Source of the DNA: Tanypteryx hageni
Taxonomy: Eukaryota; Arthropoda; Insecta; Odonata; Petaluridae
NCBI GenBank assembly: GCA_028673005.1
Contig: CM054116.1
Location: forward strand, 70,321,315-70,385,314
Length of the DNA: 64,000 nt
Direction: 5' to 3'
Shown here: in pieces, positions 12,990 to 25,560 of the stretch
Numbering within the stretch: the stretch's first letter is position 1
Layout: each line of letters starts with the position of its first letter
Made by a program: the position numbers and the translations under genes
Notes under the pieces: generated by a model
Told to the model about the DNA's origin: nothing
Seen by the model: the letters and a program-made list of their open reading frames with translations, nothing else
The model's database searches: none

Positions 12990-13510
12990 GAATAGGATGC
13001 GTGGCGTAAGCGAAGGGAACGGCATACATGAAACACGTTTCGAAATGACTGCTCGGTGCAGATGTGATGTTTGCTATTAATAAGTCTTCCCGCTTAAATT
13101 CTCTCGGGAAAATGCGGACCTATCGACCGTACTCGCGAATGCAATCTTGTAAGGAATTCCATGGCAAGGAAAAATGAAAACTTTTACTGCTAAAGCCGAC
13201 GTCAAAAGCAGAAATGACCAATTCCTGGCACAAGATGTGATGAAAAATTAAGCAATAAACGATTCTTAATTAATACTTTTAGAAGCAAAAACCAACAAAA
13301 ACAAAAATGAAACACTCGCGCAAAGAATAATAGCCTATTAAAAATAATCCCTTACATAAATTGGGAATTTGTGATGCCGTACTATATTTCGGTCAAATTT
13401 CAATCCTAAAGAATTACTCGGTTATCCATCGAGTACATAACCAATTACATTAGAATCTCTTTAACTCGATGCTATAAAAATCTTCCATCAATCGAAATTT
13501 TGAGTTATAT
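12990..13510. other. No gene seen
   Basis: AT-rich DNA with nothing recognised. Confidence 0.5.
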
Positions 13511-13513
13511 AAA

Positions 13514-13600
13514 ACAGAGGTCACCAATCTTTGTTTCAAGGGCCGTATGCGGCCTCCAGGGTGATGTCGTGTGGCCCTCAGCCGTTCTGGCAAAATTAGA
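13514..13600 (+). mobile_element. hAT-type terminal repeat (CAGAGGTCACCAATC...)
   Basis: CAGAGGTCACCAATCTTTG followed by a GGGCCGTATGCGGCC segment is the typical start of hAT-family elements. Related GCCGCATGCGGCTCTTTGAA DNA is found near 20630. No matching 3' end or 8-bp duplication was identified. Confidence 0.45.
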
Positions 13601-16190
13601 CAACTGAGTCATTACTTGAGAGTATCTTTAAACTTACTGTAAAATATGGCATATGATATCTGTACCGTATTACTTAAAAATAAATCATATCTTTATCTGA
13701 AAAAGTTGAATTTATCAGTTCTTTCGCACAAATTCCATTAATTCGACGACGGACGGGCAACGTAACTTCGCATGCGCGACTCATACTAACTAGTTTCACA
13801 ATTTTTATAATTATTAATTTTGATTCCCCTCCTTAAAACCAAGAAGGGCCAAACTCATTCGTCAATGGATCTTTAGAATGATTCATCAGTAGTTCGATTT
13901 TTTGCTCCATGATAATAACAAGATGGACAAGTTATAAATTATGAGTTTCCGGGCAGTACGTTTGACAATTAAATGTGGTTTACTTACTCTAAAGGTAACC
14001 ACTGAATATAAAAGATATAGAGAACGACTGGTGGAACGGCTCAATTTATGCGTAAACAAATGTAAATATACGCTAGGGAGAAACTCCTCATTTTGCCACC
14101 AAGTGAACCAAGGGTCTTCCACTTCCCGGGTAGATGTTCTAGCATTACTAGCTTCAGAGCATCGAGAATTTTAACAATGAGTGTAACGGCTATGTAGCAC
14201 AATCGGAATCTATTCTCCCTTTCTCTCTTAAATTTGTGAGAAATGTTTTGTAAGACAATTGGCTCTTTTAATAAACGGCGATTATTTCATTTTCAAAAAT
14301 TCAGGGATATTTTTGCTAAACAGTGAAATATTTTTACAACTTACTTCACGATGACATACTTTTCAGATTCGCGGTCTCTTTATCAACACGCGTCAAATTT
14401 TTACATTTACGACTAACCTCGTTGCAAAGTAATTTCCATTACTACGAACAAATACAAGTAGTAAGGATATGTACCCTGAAAACTTTTAAGTCCAATAAAA
14501 TAAGGGAAGCAATAGCGAAGGAAGAGAAGGGAAGCAATAGCGAATAAAAAGAAGGGAATAGGAGCGAGGATAGGGGAGGGAACTACGAGGGCGTCCGTTT
14601 GACCGATGCGAAAGACAAAACTTCTGCCAAAGAGAAACGGAGTGGAATGCGTTTAGTTGTGAGGGATTTCAAGCATCTCCTAAACCGATAGATGGCGAAG
14701 AGAAATAACGATCCACCTCTATCCCAACGCCAACCCATATTTAAAAAAATACGGGATTCAATATGGAATCACCCGTGGGAATAATTCGATTACATATTTT
14801 TTCCAGCCCGATCAAAATAAAAAAATCAAGTTTTAAATTTTGGAGAAAAGCACCACTTTAGTCACAATTTTTTTTAATGCAACGCGACCAAAATTCGCCA
14901 GCTCAGTCTCACTGTCTCGGACGGGCCCAGAATACATTAAATACGAGTTTTAAATCCAAAAATAATCTCAGAAGCAAGTACAATGTTGAATGATATGAGC
15001 ATATTGAACGAATATAAGGTAATTTTCGTTTGAGAACAGAAAAAGAGTTCGACAACTAATTCTGTGAATTTTTCTTCTACCCTACGATAACAGGAGGGCG
15101 AAATCACTATAGCCACCGAACGCAGACCGCGTAATTATAATCATACATGTAGCGATACGTTAGTCTTACAACCAAGGAAGCGGTCGCAAACGCTTGGCGG
15201 AAAGACATTTTCTTTTAGTTTAGACATGGCTACATCCGAAAAAAAACTTTTTGACCATTACACACTTTAATTTGCAAAAATACCGTTGAAAATGCCAGAA
15301 AGAATATCAAAAGTCTGCACGCTTGTTCTCATATAGTAATTCCTAAACGTTAAAGTAACTGCTCGGATTCCATTACGGGAAAGGTTCTTTTAGCGATAGG
15401 GCAAAAAGCCCGTTTCATTGAAAAACTTTAATTTTGTCTGTATTAGCCTAGCTACAATAATGTTTATTTGACCGGTATAATACTCGCAGATTACTTTTCT
15501 TAGAGAATAAATGACAACACTCTATGAACACGACGAATGAACTGGTCATCTCACGTTTTGGAGATATAAATATACTCGTACGAACAGAAATCCTACCGAA
15601 ATATTTGAGCAATACGCCCACAAAAAACCGCTGTAACACGTTCTTCAACGATCCAACTCGTATATATTTAGGATACCCTTCTTTATAGGAAGATTCGCCA
15701 GGTAAGGAATAGCGTTCTCTTGTTTATGCAATTAAAATTCTGCATGAGCCTAATTCTGCGGAATCCTGGTGGCTGAGTCTAACGTAAAAAGACGAAACGA
15801 AAATTCGGATATGTTAGATCAGTGTTTCTAAGAGATAAATTCGACGTGGCCGCGCCTGCAGCCACCTGTCCTGTTGTGGTGGTGGCATTGTTAAAATTTA
15901 GGATCTAACTGATATTTGGTATTCTAAGTAAGTTTAACGAGATAAAATAACAATAACAAATATGAATTACAAAAAATGTGACATCGCAGCAACCATCGCA
16001 GTCTGCATATTAATTATCCTATTTTTAAAATACAATTCTTTTGGTGGTCGCACTTGAGAATCACTAGGTTAGGCGAATCTTGCTTGCACAAAGAAAATGC
16101 AATCTAAATCTGCCAGTTCGATCTGAAACGTATTTTAATTTGCTTCGATATTGGTTATTAGACGTTCTTCATAAAAAAGCGAACGCCTTA
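13601..16190. other. No gene seen
   Basis: AT-rich DNA with isolated short frames (77 codons at 13941, 74 at 14323) and no motifs. gaagggaagcaatagcgaa is duplicated around 14520-14545. Confidence 0.45.
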
Positions 16191-16300
16191 TGGTCACGTC
16201 GAGTCAGTCTGTCTGTCCGCATGTCTCATCTCCGAAACGACTTCAGTGGATTTTCATGAAATTTGGTACTAAGGGCTTTTTGGGAAGGGTAATAAGAAAA
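16190..16300 (+). mobile_element. Transposon-like fragment (GTCTGTCTGTCCGCATG...)
   Basis: Carries gtcagtctgtctgtccgcat, then ctccgaaacgacttc and gattttcatgaaatttggta. This phrase order (CTGTCTGTCCG, CCGAAACG, GATTTTxATGAAATTTGGTA) is common in arthropod interspersed repeats. Boundaries are not visible. Confidence 0.45.
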
Positions 16301-16740
16301 TGCTTCACATAACTCAAACAGGGGTGCCACCTTTCTATGAAAAAAAATATTAGCTATTCTATGGAATCACTTGTTGTATCGCATTGCAGTGTTTTGCGTA
16401 GCTATCAATATTGTTCTCTTTTAACGAACTTACAACCTTTGTAAAGGGCGACTTTGACTTGCATGCATGCAAGCATGAAGTGTGCATCTTTCCTCCCTTG
16501 CTTTAAATACGAGACAACTTTGGTTGCAAGCACACCATCTCTTGAAACCATGGCTGCCTGAACGTCAACATTTAGGAACGAAAATATCGTCATCGGTTCG
16601 TCACAAAGGCAAAATTTCCTTAGCTGGGACAGACAGGGAAAATACCGTCGCGAGATTTTGTTGCCTTTACCGACATTTTCGTTTATTGGCTCACCCGAAC
16701 GATAAGACGTCTACCGGCAAACAGACGGTCGAAAACCCGC
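16301..16740. other. No gene seen
   Basis: The frame at 16482-16751 (89 codons) lacks recognisable domains. Confidence 0.4.
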
Positions 16741-18110
16741 CCTGCGTATAATGGATATAATTTTTTTCAACAGTCCGCGTCTGGACGGAAGCATTCGATA
16801 GGTTTGGAAATGGCGTCGGGGGGCTTATCAATTTTATCACGGCGTCGCCCGATTGATCGAGTTAGTCGTCGAAACATGACGGCGGGAGCGACACGCTAAA
16901 AGCGTTCTCACGATCTAGACCGTTTTTTTTTTTGTTCCGTTCCGTCGTCGCCATTTCGTTATTTTCCCCCAACATTGGACCCTAATCGCATCGACGCAAA
17001 AATAAACGAGAGCGGTGCCTCGCGCTCATGAATCGAAAGTGCTCCGGTAATTACACAGTTTCATATCGCGACCGCGGATAGCGTTGGATTGTGACTTAAT
17101 TACTCTCGGCGGCTGCCTCGTTCCCGACCCACTTCCCCTCCTCCACCACCATCCCCCCTCCCCCAGGCGGCGAGCGCGCGTGATATCTACACCTACCGAG
17201 GGGCGGCCGCGATGTAGTTTATCCGCGAGGGCGTACTAATTCCGCTCCGGGAAAATATAACAACAATCCCTTCCCTCGCGCGAAGAAGTACGAAAAAAAA
17301 TGGGACTCGTACACGCAACGCCTCGACTGCTTCCCTTAAATAAATATATAACCGGGGCTCTTTTGCGAGGGCGTGTGCAGCGGGAGGGACATTTTTTTCC
17401 TTCTTTCTTTTAGTTCCATATTAAAACGCGGAGATTTTTTTCATCCCACGTTTCGACGCGTCACAATGGTGGCGAGGGCGCGAGGGAAAAATTTCGCAAC
17501 GGCTCCGCCCCAAAAGGGTCAAGTTTGGTGTATTGAACGACGAGGCTTAACCTTGACCTTAAAGTCGCCTTTGAATCGGAACGGTGTGCCCCCTTCTCGC
17601 TTTCATGAGGCGAAGCGAGAAATTTGGCGAACGATTTCCACGTCGTGAATCGTGTCGGTTTAAAAAAATATATAGAAAATGCGACGGAAAAAATACCCAA
17701 GGATTGATTTCTTTTTTCCGGCGTTAATGAATCGCGGGATATTGATTTTTCGGCGTCCCTTGCGTTTCTTTATTAAAGGCGCGTGTCCACGCATTCTCCT
17801 CGGTTTCTGGTTTCGTCGTCTCGAGCGACTTTTTTCCCCTTCGAAACCTCCCTCCTCACGCGCGTTGATCCCCTTTTGCAACGGCGCACGGGTGTCGTCG
17901 GCAAGGTTGCGAGAAGACATCACACGAACGAAAAACCCGACACACCTTCAAAAGCGACCCGTTTAAAAAAAGAAGAAAAAACATTCCTACGTTTTCCTGC
18001 CCACCACCGCACCAAAACACACGAATAGGCCACTATTAACGGACACAAATCCTAACCCTCTTATAAAACCCACCGAACGGCGAACAAACGAACGAAACGC
18101 GCTGATAAAT
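16740..18110. other. Second CpG-rich block without a recognised gene
   Basis: Dense CpG and GC-rich words (ggcgagcgcgcgtgatatc, aggggcggccgcgatg), with A-rich runs to the right. It could be an unmethylated promoter or regulatory block. No exon could be supported. The frames at 17373-18028 on both strands overlap each other and have no domain. Confidence 0.35.
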
Positions 18111-18775
18111 ACACCTAACACCAAATTGACAGTTTTCGCTGCTCTTAAAAAATACCTCCGGAACCTCGCGAGAGAAAAAAAAAGAACCCTTTACTCTGCA
18201 ACGACGAACACGAAAAAAAATTGTTTAGCCACTCGCTCAATTCGCGTATAACTGACCTAAAAATAAAACGAAATTAAAAAATGGATATATAACACCCTTA
18301 CTCGGCCTCCTTGCGCGGGTAGAGAAGAGTGGGCGGAGGTCACCGAGGAAAGGTAACGAGAAAGAGGGTGAGAGGACTAAAAACTACAGAAGCAAGGAAT
18401 GTGCGCAAGAGAAAGTATCACCGAGAGAGAGGGATATAGAGTAAGAGAGAGAAAGAGAGAGGGAGTTCCTTTCATCCCAACCTCACGCTACGTATCGATC
18501 GGCTAGGCGTACTAAGGGTGCGGATGTAGGGAGGAGAAGAGAGGAAACGGGGCAGGGGAGTGGGAGAAAGAGGAGGATAGTAAAAGCGGGCGGAGGCGGC
18601 AGAGAGGGAAGTGGGAGGAAAGGGAGTAGAGAGAGAGAGAGAAGTCGCGCTGGAGAGGAAAATGAGGGGAGGAAACGGGGCGGCGACGGCGGCCGGAGAG
18701 AGAGGGGAGGGGGTTCTTGTGAAAGGAAAAGGGAGAAAGAGAGAAAGTCCGGGCGGAATGGGATGCATAGTAGTA

Positions 18776-19160
18776 GTTTAGGATGGGGAAGAGAGGTGGA
18801 GAGTGAGGTTGGGAGGTAGTTTAGGATGAGGAAGAGAAAGGGAGGGTGAGGTTGGGAGTTAGTTTAGGATGGAAACAGAGGGAGAGGTTGGGAGGTAGTT
18901 TAGGATGAGGAAGAGAAAGGGAGGGTGAAGTTGGGAGGTAGTTTAGGATGGAAAGAGAGGGGAGGTTGGGAGGTAGTTTAGGATGAGGAAGAGAAAGGTA
19001 GGGTGAGGTTGGGAGGTAGTTTAGGACGAGGAAGAGAAAGGGAGGGTGAGGTTGGGAGGTAGTTTAGGATGAGGAAGAGAAAGGGAGGGTGAGGTTGGGA
19101 GGTAGATTAGGATAGGAAAGAAAGGAGAAGGGCGAGGTTGGGAAGTAGTCTCAGATGGCT
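18776..19160 (+). repeat. About 43-bp minisatellite, 8-9 copies
   Basis: Unit composed of taggatgaggaagagaaagg, then gagggtgaggttgggaggtag. Some copies are shortened (taggatggaaagagagggg), giving a mix of full and shorter units. Confidence 0.9.
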
Positions 19161-19555
19161 CCCGGGGAGAAGGGGCCGAGATGGAGGATTTTGGGCGTAG
19201 GGAAGGGAAAAGGGAACTCCTCGTCCTAGGTTCGATGCGCATGGCTAGGACGGAGAGGCAAAAAATATGGGAGGGGGAGAAAGATAGCGAGGAACACGAC
19301 GCGAGAGGGGGATGGGAATTTAAAAAAGGGGTGGAGAATGGGGAAAGGGGCTACGCGATGGTGTGAGATGGATTTTGTCGCGGGGGCGGACAGCGGTATT
19401 CCGTCCGAGGTGCGGCGTTTGCAGGGAAAATGGAGAGGAGGGAGAGGAAAGAGAAAGGGAAAGTGGCGAATGGGAGGAGCGCGCGGATGGCTGTGTGCTC
19501 GCTATGAGAAAAGGGATTCGAAGGAAACGGAAGGAAGGAGGAGAGGGAAGGAGGG

Positions 19556-19665
19556 ATGGAGAAAGTAGGAATGGGGAAAGTAGGAATGGGGAAAGTAGGG
19601 ATGGGGAAAGTAGGAATGGGGAAAGTAGAGATGGGGAAAGTAGGGATGGGGTAAAGTAGGGATGG
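19556..19665 (+). repeat. 15-bp minisatellite, about 7 copies
   Basis: Tandem gaaagtaggaatggg with a/g variation at one or two positions, followed by a ggtgaaggggaggg array to 19730. Confidence 0.9.
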
Positions 19666-20170
19666 GGAATCGGTGAAGGGGAGGGGGGTGAAGGGGAGGG
19701 GAGGGGGGTGAAGGGGAGGGGAGGGGGTTTAGGCTGGGAGGGAGGAGGTGATGAGTCAAAAGATTTGGAGATTAGAGACGGGAATTGGGGGAAAAGCGGG
19801 AGGGGGGAGTATGCGCATACGGGATGAAAGTAAAAAGGAGGAAACAGGACTGGGAGAGATAGGGAGGTAGAGTATATTTCGGGAAGAAACGGGACTCGTA
19901 GTAGAGAGAGAGAGAGAGGCAAAGGGAGAATGGCGGCCGTTGGAAGATGAGGTTTTTCACTAAATGAGGATGAATGAGGAAAACATTCGTAAGGGTGGAG
20001 AGAAAACGCGGAGAAATTAAAGCGATCTGAAGCGCGAGGAAAACGAAGTAAAGCGAAGGAAATTGCGAAAGGGAGGAGGTGAGAAAGGGACACGTTGAAG
20101 CGAAAAGGCCGCGGAATGGCCCATTTTGCAGAGAAGTAATAAGGGAAGAGAAGAAGAGAGAGGAGGAAAA

Positions 20171-21354
20171 GAGAGCGACGGGGCGAATGTGAGAGTATTG
20201 AACTATTGGGGGGCGTCGCAGGAGCAGAGGCGACGCTAATAGACACCGGGACGTTATGAGCGAAAGAAACAAAAAGAACGAAACGGTGACAATGACGCTG
20301 GCGCTGCGACAGAAAATACGAATCGCAATTAAACATGGGGATAATTGATGACTTTAAGGTTGAAAATAAAAAAAGTATATGCAGCGCCTTTTATATATAG
20401 CACTTTCCTGAAATCGATAAGGGACCCCCTTAAACGAACAACTTGCTTCTTAAATTTGATCCCAAAAGGATGGCTGATCTAAACTTGGCCCACAATTTTT
20501 CAAGGGAGAAAAATCGAGATAGCGGTCCACCCCTCACACGAAAACACCCTACGTCTCATTTTAGAATATGACTCCTCAAAAGATCCTCATCCTTCTCGCC
20601 CGTCTCCGTCACCGGCGGCGCAGAAGCCGCATGCGGCTCTTTGAAACTTGGACTACCATAGATAAAGAGTAAAATTCCGATGTGTAAGGGAATTGTTGAG
20701 GTCAAAGATTGCCAGAAGTCCTACTAAATAAAAGAGTAAGTTTCTATACATATATAGTACAAGTATTTTGGTGCTTGCATTCTGCAAGCATTTCATTTCG
20801 CCTTAAAAACCCTTACTTTTTCCATTGTAGGTTACTAATGCCACATATTTCTGCCAAATGTTAAAGTTTTAGCACATCTAGAAGTGAAATTATATTTTTC
20901 TAATTGTTTTAATTATAAAAATTTATAACGGCCTCAATAACAATTTCAAGAAAATATTCAAATGTGCTATTTGTGCAATTGCACTAACCTCTAAATAACT
21001 TTAAAATTTCAGCTTCGTAGCTCGCCCCGTAGTACCTAAACGTTTATCTATTTGTTTAAACTTTAAGAAATTTTAAGAGCCGAACAAATTAAAATATCAA
21101 ATTTTCTATTATCCCTATTTCGTTTTTTTATACAAATTCTTCCTTTAAAAAAATTTCAGCTTCGTAGCACATTCGGAAATACACAAACCTTGAAATTTTG
21201 TTTAAACAATTGGGAATTTTTAACGGCAGCATTGTTGAACTTTTAAAGATTTTCGTTTTTTCTAGTCGGCTTTGCACATAATCCTACCGACGAAAAAAAT
21301 TTCCAACCTCTTCTGAATGTGCCTAAACATTAGTATCCTCCTATGTAATATCTA
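20171..21354. other. No gene seen; hAT-like end near 20625-20660
   Basis: AT-rich in the right half. ccgcatgcggctctttgaaa at 20627 resembles the subterminal region of the hAT-type end at 13514. Two related cttcgtagc motifs (gcttcgtagctcgcccc at 21011, gcttcgtagcacattcgg at 21160) suggest a diverged internal repeat. Confidence 0.4.
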
Positions 21355-21586
21355 CAGGGTGTTTCAAAATTATGTATACACAATTTAAGAATTTATATTT
21401 CGTGAACCAAATGTACAATTTGCACAATTTTTCTTTTTTCTTTTGCATATCTTACTTGAGTTTTGCTCATTGCAAACATTATTATGCATTTAAGCTTTAA
21501 AATAAAAGAAAAACAGTGCAAATTGTACATTTGGTTCACGAAATATAAATTTTTAAATTCTGTATACATAATTTTGAAACACCCAG
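21355..21586. mobile_element. Mariner-type MITE, 232 bp
   Basis: Begins CAGGGTGTTTCAAAATTATG and ends with the inverse (CATAATTTTGAAACACCCAG). The inverted repeats extend about 70 bp at high identity. It is flanked by the dinucleotide TA on both sides (21353-21354 and 21587-21588), the target duplication of Tc1/mariner elements. No transposase is present, so it moves only with help from a related autonomous element. Confidence 0.9.
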
Positions 21587-21588
21587 TA

Positions 21589-22670
21589 TATATATAGCTA
21601 TATCCTCCTCTGTAAGGAACGTCTATATATAATGATAACAAGATTGTGTTAAAAATATTTTATCATCTCATCTCATGTTACTGGGGTTCTTCGGCGATGT
21701 CCATTGCAGTATTGTGACTCTTGCTCAGGCCCAGCTTTGTCTGCCCCTGGGCAAGACGGTCACGACACTACATTACGTGATGCTCGAGCGGCAGAACCTC
21801 AATCCTCTCTTTTACACCTTCAACAAGGAAAGACGAGTTAACTCGTTCAACCAAGTATCGATAAAAAGCGATTACTCTGCGGCAGTCGTACTAAGAAAGC
21901 CTTAAGTCTTAGTCAAAATCACGCAGGCCACGTGAAATATACAATAAGGGGAAGCCTATTGTCAGAATCGCTCTTAAAGAACCTTCCTCCCGTCTCAATC
22001 CGAGCGGGGATTTCTAAACGGTCCCTCATTGACAGGTTATAGATCGGCCGAGATATTTTTATTTTCCTCAAATTTCCCGCGGCTTATCCTACTAGACTAT
22101 CGAGTAGGAAGGGGAGAGAGGCAATTTAGAAGCGGCGAGACCCCTTAGGGAGATAAGAGCGAGACGGGATGGACGGAACTACGGGTCACGAAAACGGGAG
22201 AGTTAAATCCTTAACCCTCGTCGTGGCGCCCTGAAAAAAAAATCTCCGAAACAAATCCAGAGCCAGGTTCGTCCAAATCTCCACGACGCCTAACTCGCTG
22301 GCTCTCTTACGTACCCCATCCACCTTAAAGAGGATTTCTCCCGAAGTGAGCACCTTCCCGCTACCCACGCTACAATATCCGACTTTAAGCAAAAGGCAAC
22401 CTTCGATATTAAAACGATTTCCCCGAGTATGGCGCCGAGCCTCGGCCAATGCTCCGCCAAATACTGATGGCTGCTTCGCGTTATGTTAAACGCGAGACGG
22501 CGTCTTATATACCCGAGCCGGTTCCGAACTAAAAATACGAAGAAAAAAGCCCAGTCGATCGAATACAAAATTCCGCAACAAAACTTGGGCATCGAATACC
22601 TGAATAGCTATTTATTTGGATAAAATAAATGCTTTGGAATCAGTAAGAACATTAAACGAAAAGCTACGAG
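21589..22670. other. No gene seen
   Basis: Short frames on both strands (76 codons at 21675, 100 codons at 22290-22592) have no recognisable domain. Confidence 0.4.
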
Positions 22671-22671
22671 A

Positions 22672-22755
22672 TGCCGGCCTCGGTAGAGGGACGGCTAGCG
22701 TGTCTGGCTCCAAATGTTAGGGACGCTGGTTCGAATACTACCCAGGATGTGTGAG
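22672..22755 (+). mobile_element. tRNA-related SINE head
   Basis: A box-like cggtagagggacgg and, about 33 bp on, a B box-like ggttcgaatac (consensus GGTTCGANTCC) are spaced as in a tRNA gene. The arms do not form a full cloverleaf and no CCA-adjacent acceptor pairs, so this is a SINE-type derivative rather than a tRNA. The 3' end is not determined. Confidence 0.45.
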
Positions 22756-25160
22756 ATCGACTTTGCTGTCGTTATTAAAGCCGTCGATGATAGTTTATGA
22801 GCAAGTTGAAATGAATAAATAAGGTCAGGAAAAAACATTTTATAAGGCGATATGAGGCGCACTGGATGTATCGACAGACGATCTAAAAATGTACTATTTC
22901 TATATTCTATTCCGGTAAAATAAAATAAACCATTAAGTTGGCAAATGCAGTGATATTCAAACAAACACTATTTATTAACAAGAACTAAAAGTCTCCCACA
23001 AAACGAGTCACGACTGAGATATTTGGACAATTTCGTAATTCCGACATCCTATAACAGCGCTTCGGGATCCTCTGTAGAAGCGGAGAAAAAAGAGCCGCGA
23101 ATTGGTCAACAAGCTGTTAGTGATAAAACCAAACAGAAAAAAAACATCGGGAAGAGAAAACAATGGCTAGGATCTTCACAGAACACAAGACGAAAGAGGA
23201 AGTTTCGAACGAAAAAAAGACGAGCCGCGAAACTATATGGAAGGAAAAGAAAGCTTGCGGCGAGGAAAAGAGAAAACGCAGTTCTGAGAAATAAACGCGA
23301 GAAAAACGAAAAACGTTTGGCGAAACTATTCCTTTTCCACTCCTCCGAGAACCGTTCATTATATTTTCCGACTTTTCCATGAATAAAATTCTCCAAAGAC
23401 TAATACCAAAAAAATCAGTTAATATGCTCATTGTCCACACATTAAGTTTAAGAGCGAGAAATACAAAAAAGCCCGAGAAAAAATTTCCTCAAACCAGACC
23501 CGTGCTTCGAGAGGCATCAATTCACGTATCACTTTTTTGACTTCTTATAAAGACCTACTCGTCTATATCAATATTGACGCTTTAACGGCGTACATCGACC
23601 TTTCGGAGCAAAATATAAAGTTGGCGAACTGCAGTAGACGGCAGTTAGCTCAAACTAAAGTGGAGTTCGTAGTCAGGAGACTGGAAGAAGCGAGCGGATA
23701 AGAGGCAGTTTCGTTTACCCTCAGACGTTCGGAGACCTACGGATAAATCGACTGGAGGGCAACCCGCTATACTCCCAAGTATTGGGTGTTGCATTCTGTC
23801 GCAGACGCTCCTCGGGGGCAATGTTTCACGCAAGACTGCAAAGAGAACCCGCCCAACACGGCAATAAAACTCAACAAAAACGGCACATTCCCAGAACCCT
23901 CGCTCCTACGACCCAAAGAGATTTTTTTTTAAAGAGTTCTCCCGAAAACAAGGATCATTTAATAACCTACGAATAATAAAACGATCGCTGCTTCGATAAT
24001 TTCAACGAGGAAGAAATTTCTTAACCCAACGACGATTACAATATGCATACCACGCTCTGATGTTTACAGAAGAAAAGATTACTAAGATAGATAAAATGAG
24101 AATAATGCCAAAATATGCAGCAGGAATAATAGATACTGAGACAAGTGCCAAAGCAGAAGCATGCCTAGAATTAAATAAAAACTGCCGTCATTTATCCGCC
24201 AAGAGAATTTATTTTTTCCATTGATAATCGCCAAAGCGACATATACAATACTGCTAAAAATGTATCATAAAACAATACGAACAAGCTGCAAAGTAGTAAC
24301 ATGAAATTCGGGAAATTTTAACGAATTTTTTAAAAACGGCCGCGATATTTAATAGAAATAACCGACGCAAGAAAATCGTCCGTGCCGATCAGAAGAACAT
24401 GCGCTACAAACGCCGTGAAACTCCTGCTGATCAAAAAAATTACAAAATAACAACCAATATCGCGTTTTCCTTAAAGAGAAAAATGGGATGGACTACACAG
24501 GTTACCAGTTGACAAATAAAGGAATGTCGGAGGGAATAAGAGATACCGAAACAATAGCAACCGTACCAGAAAAAAACAGCACTCGTAATAGTATAAATGC
24601 GCAGGTTTTTTGAAACCGTGGGATTTGTGAAGCAATGCTCTTCCGCAGAAATATTGAGTGAAGAGAGCAGGGATGAGAAAAAAAGGAAAATCTCGGGACG
24701 TTAAAGTGAGGCATCTCCTCGCGAGTAGCCGAGCCATAAAAAAAAAACGAGAGGGTCAAGTGTAGTTCTTATTTGAAAGTAATGGGAAGATGGCGCTCGT
24801 TCCTTTTTTCACCCAAAAACTCTTTTAAGTATATATCCGAATTCTCCTGCACCGTGGACTCTCTACGGAAACAACGAAAACAAAAGTTCGAACGATTTTT
24901 TGTCTACGCGAGCAAAAGAATAAAAATCCTGCCTCTGCATCCGAGTGGATGGGTTAACGACGCTGTTTCGATGAGATAACGACGTTTACAAAAATTGGAT
25001 GAGAGGAGAAAAGAAACATCGCGCCACCCGTATCCTCTCCTTGACAGGGAAGAATTATTGAGTAAAAACGTCGCACGATGAGAAATTAATGAGGAAAAAT
25101 TACCTATAACAAACATTTCCTGGTTACTTTGATAACTAAAAATGTATTTAGATTAGGGAC
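22756..25160. other. No gene seen
   Basis: AT-rich DNA. Apart from the basic frame at 23023-23382, only short frames without motifs are present. Confidence 0.4.
23023..23382 (+). other. 119-codon basic reading frame, doubtful
   Basis: Lysine- and arginine-rich frame (RKRKFRTKKRRAAKLYGRKR) without any recognised domain. The composition follows an A- and G-rich stretch, there is no clear promoter, and no homologous protein comes to mind. Listed only because it is not a simple repeat; more likely non-coding. Confidence 0.1.
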
Positions 25161-25284
25161 GGTGTTTATTTACTACACAAATTTAACGACGTATTAAGTC
25201 TTTGCTTGTTGAAATTTTGTGTGTTTTGTACGGCATACTGAGGGCGATTCGATAATAATAACAATGTTATAAGGCTGTCGCATT

Positions 25285-25560
25285 CATAAGAACATGCGCG
25301 GACTTGGGCCGCGCACGGAGGGGAAGTTCCCTCTGTCATCTTAACTACCCCCACCCCACCGCTAGCCAATCCTTCTCCTTAGGTTGTCAGTTTTTACTGT
25401 TTACAGTTGACTGCCTAGACGAAGTTTTGCGAATATTTGGCAAAAGCGTCGTTAGAAGAGGACCGAGACAGCGATAGCCCGTGTGGTAAGGAAGGGCGAG
25501 AGGGGAGGGTGCCAAGTGGAGCGAGGGATTAGGCCACACCCACAGTACACCCAAAATGTT
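25285..25560 (+). repeat. Dispersed repeat, copy 1 (partner at 43.3-44.1 kb)
   Basis: The segment with cacggaggggaagttccctc, taactacccccaccccacc and ggttgtcagtttttactg matches 43320-43450. Further right, gggtgccaagtgg and cacagtacacccaaaa match 44010-44100, although the two blocks are farther apart there. Confidence 0.6.

Larger units (their letters stand above)
18330..20170 (+). repeat. Polypurine tract with two minisatellites
   Basis: The longest purine-on-plus-strand region (about 1.8 kb), including the 43-bp and 15-bp arrays listed separately. The 338-codon minus-strand frame at 19320-20336 is a Ser/Pro/Leu-rich translation of it and shows no domain. Confidence 0.9.

Noticed and set aside
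19320..20336. 338-codon minus-strand frame
   Set aside because: Composition-driven in purine-rich DNA, partly across the 15-bp minisatellite; no recognisable domain.
22672..22755. True tRNA gene
   Set aside because: A and B boxes are present but the acceptor and anticodon stems do not pair; a SINE head fits better.
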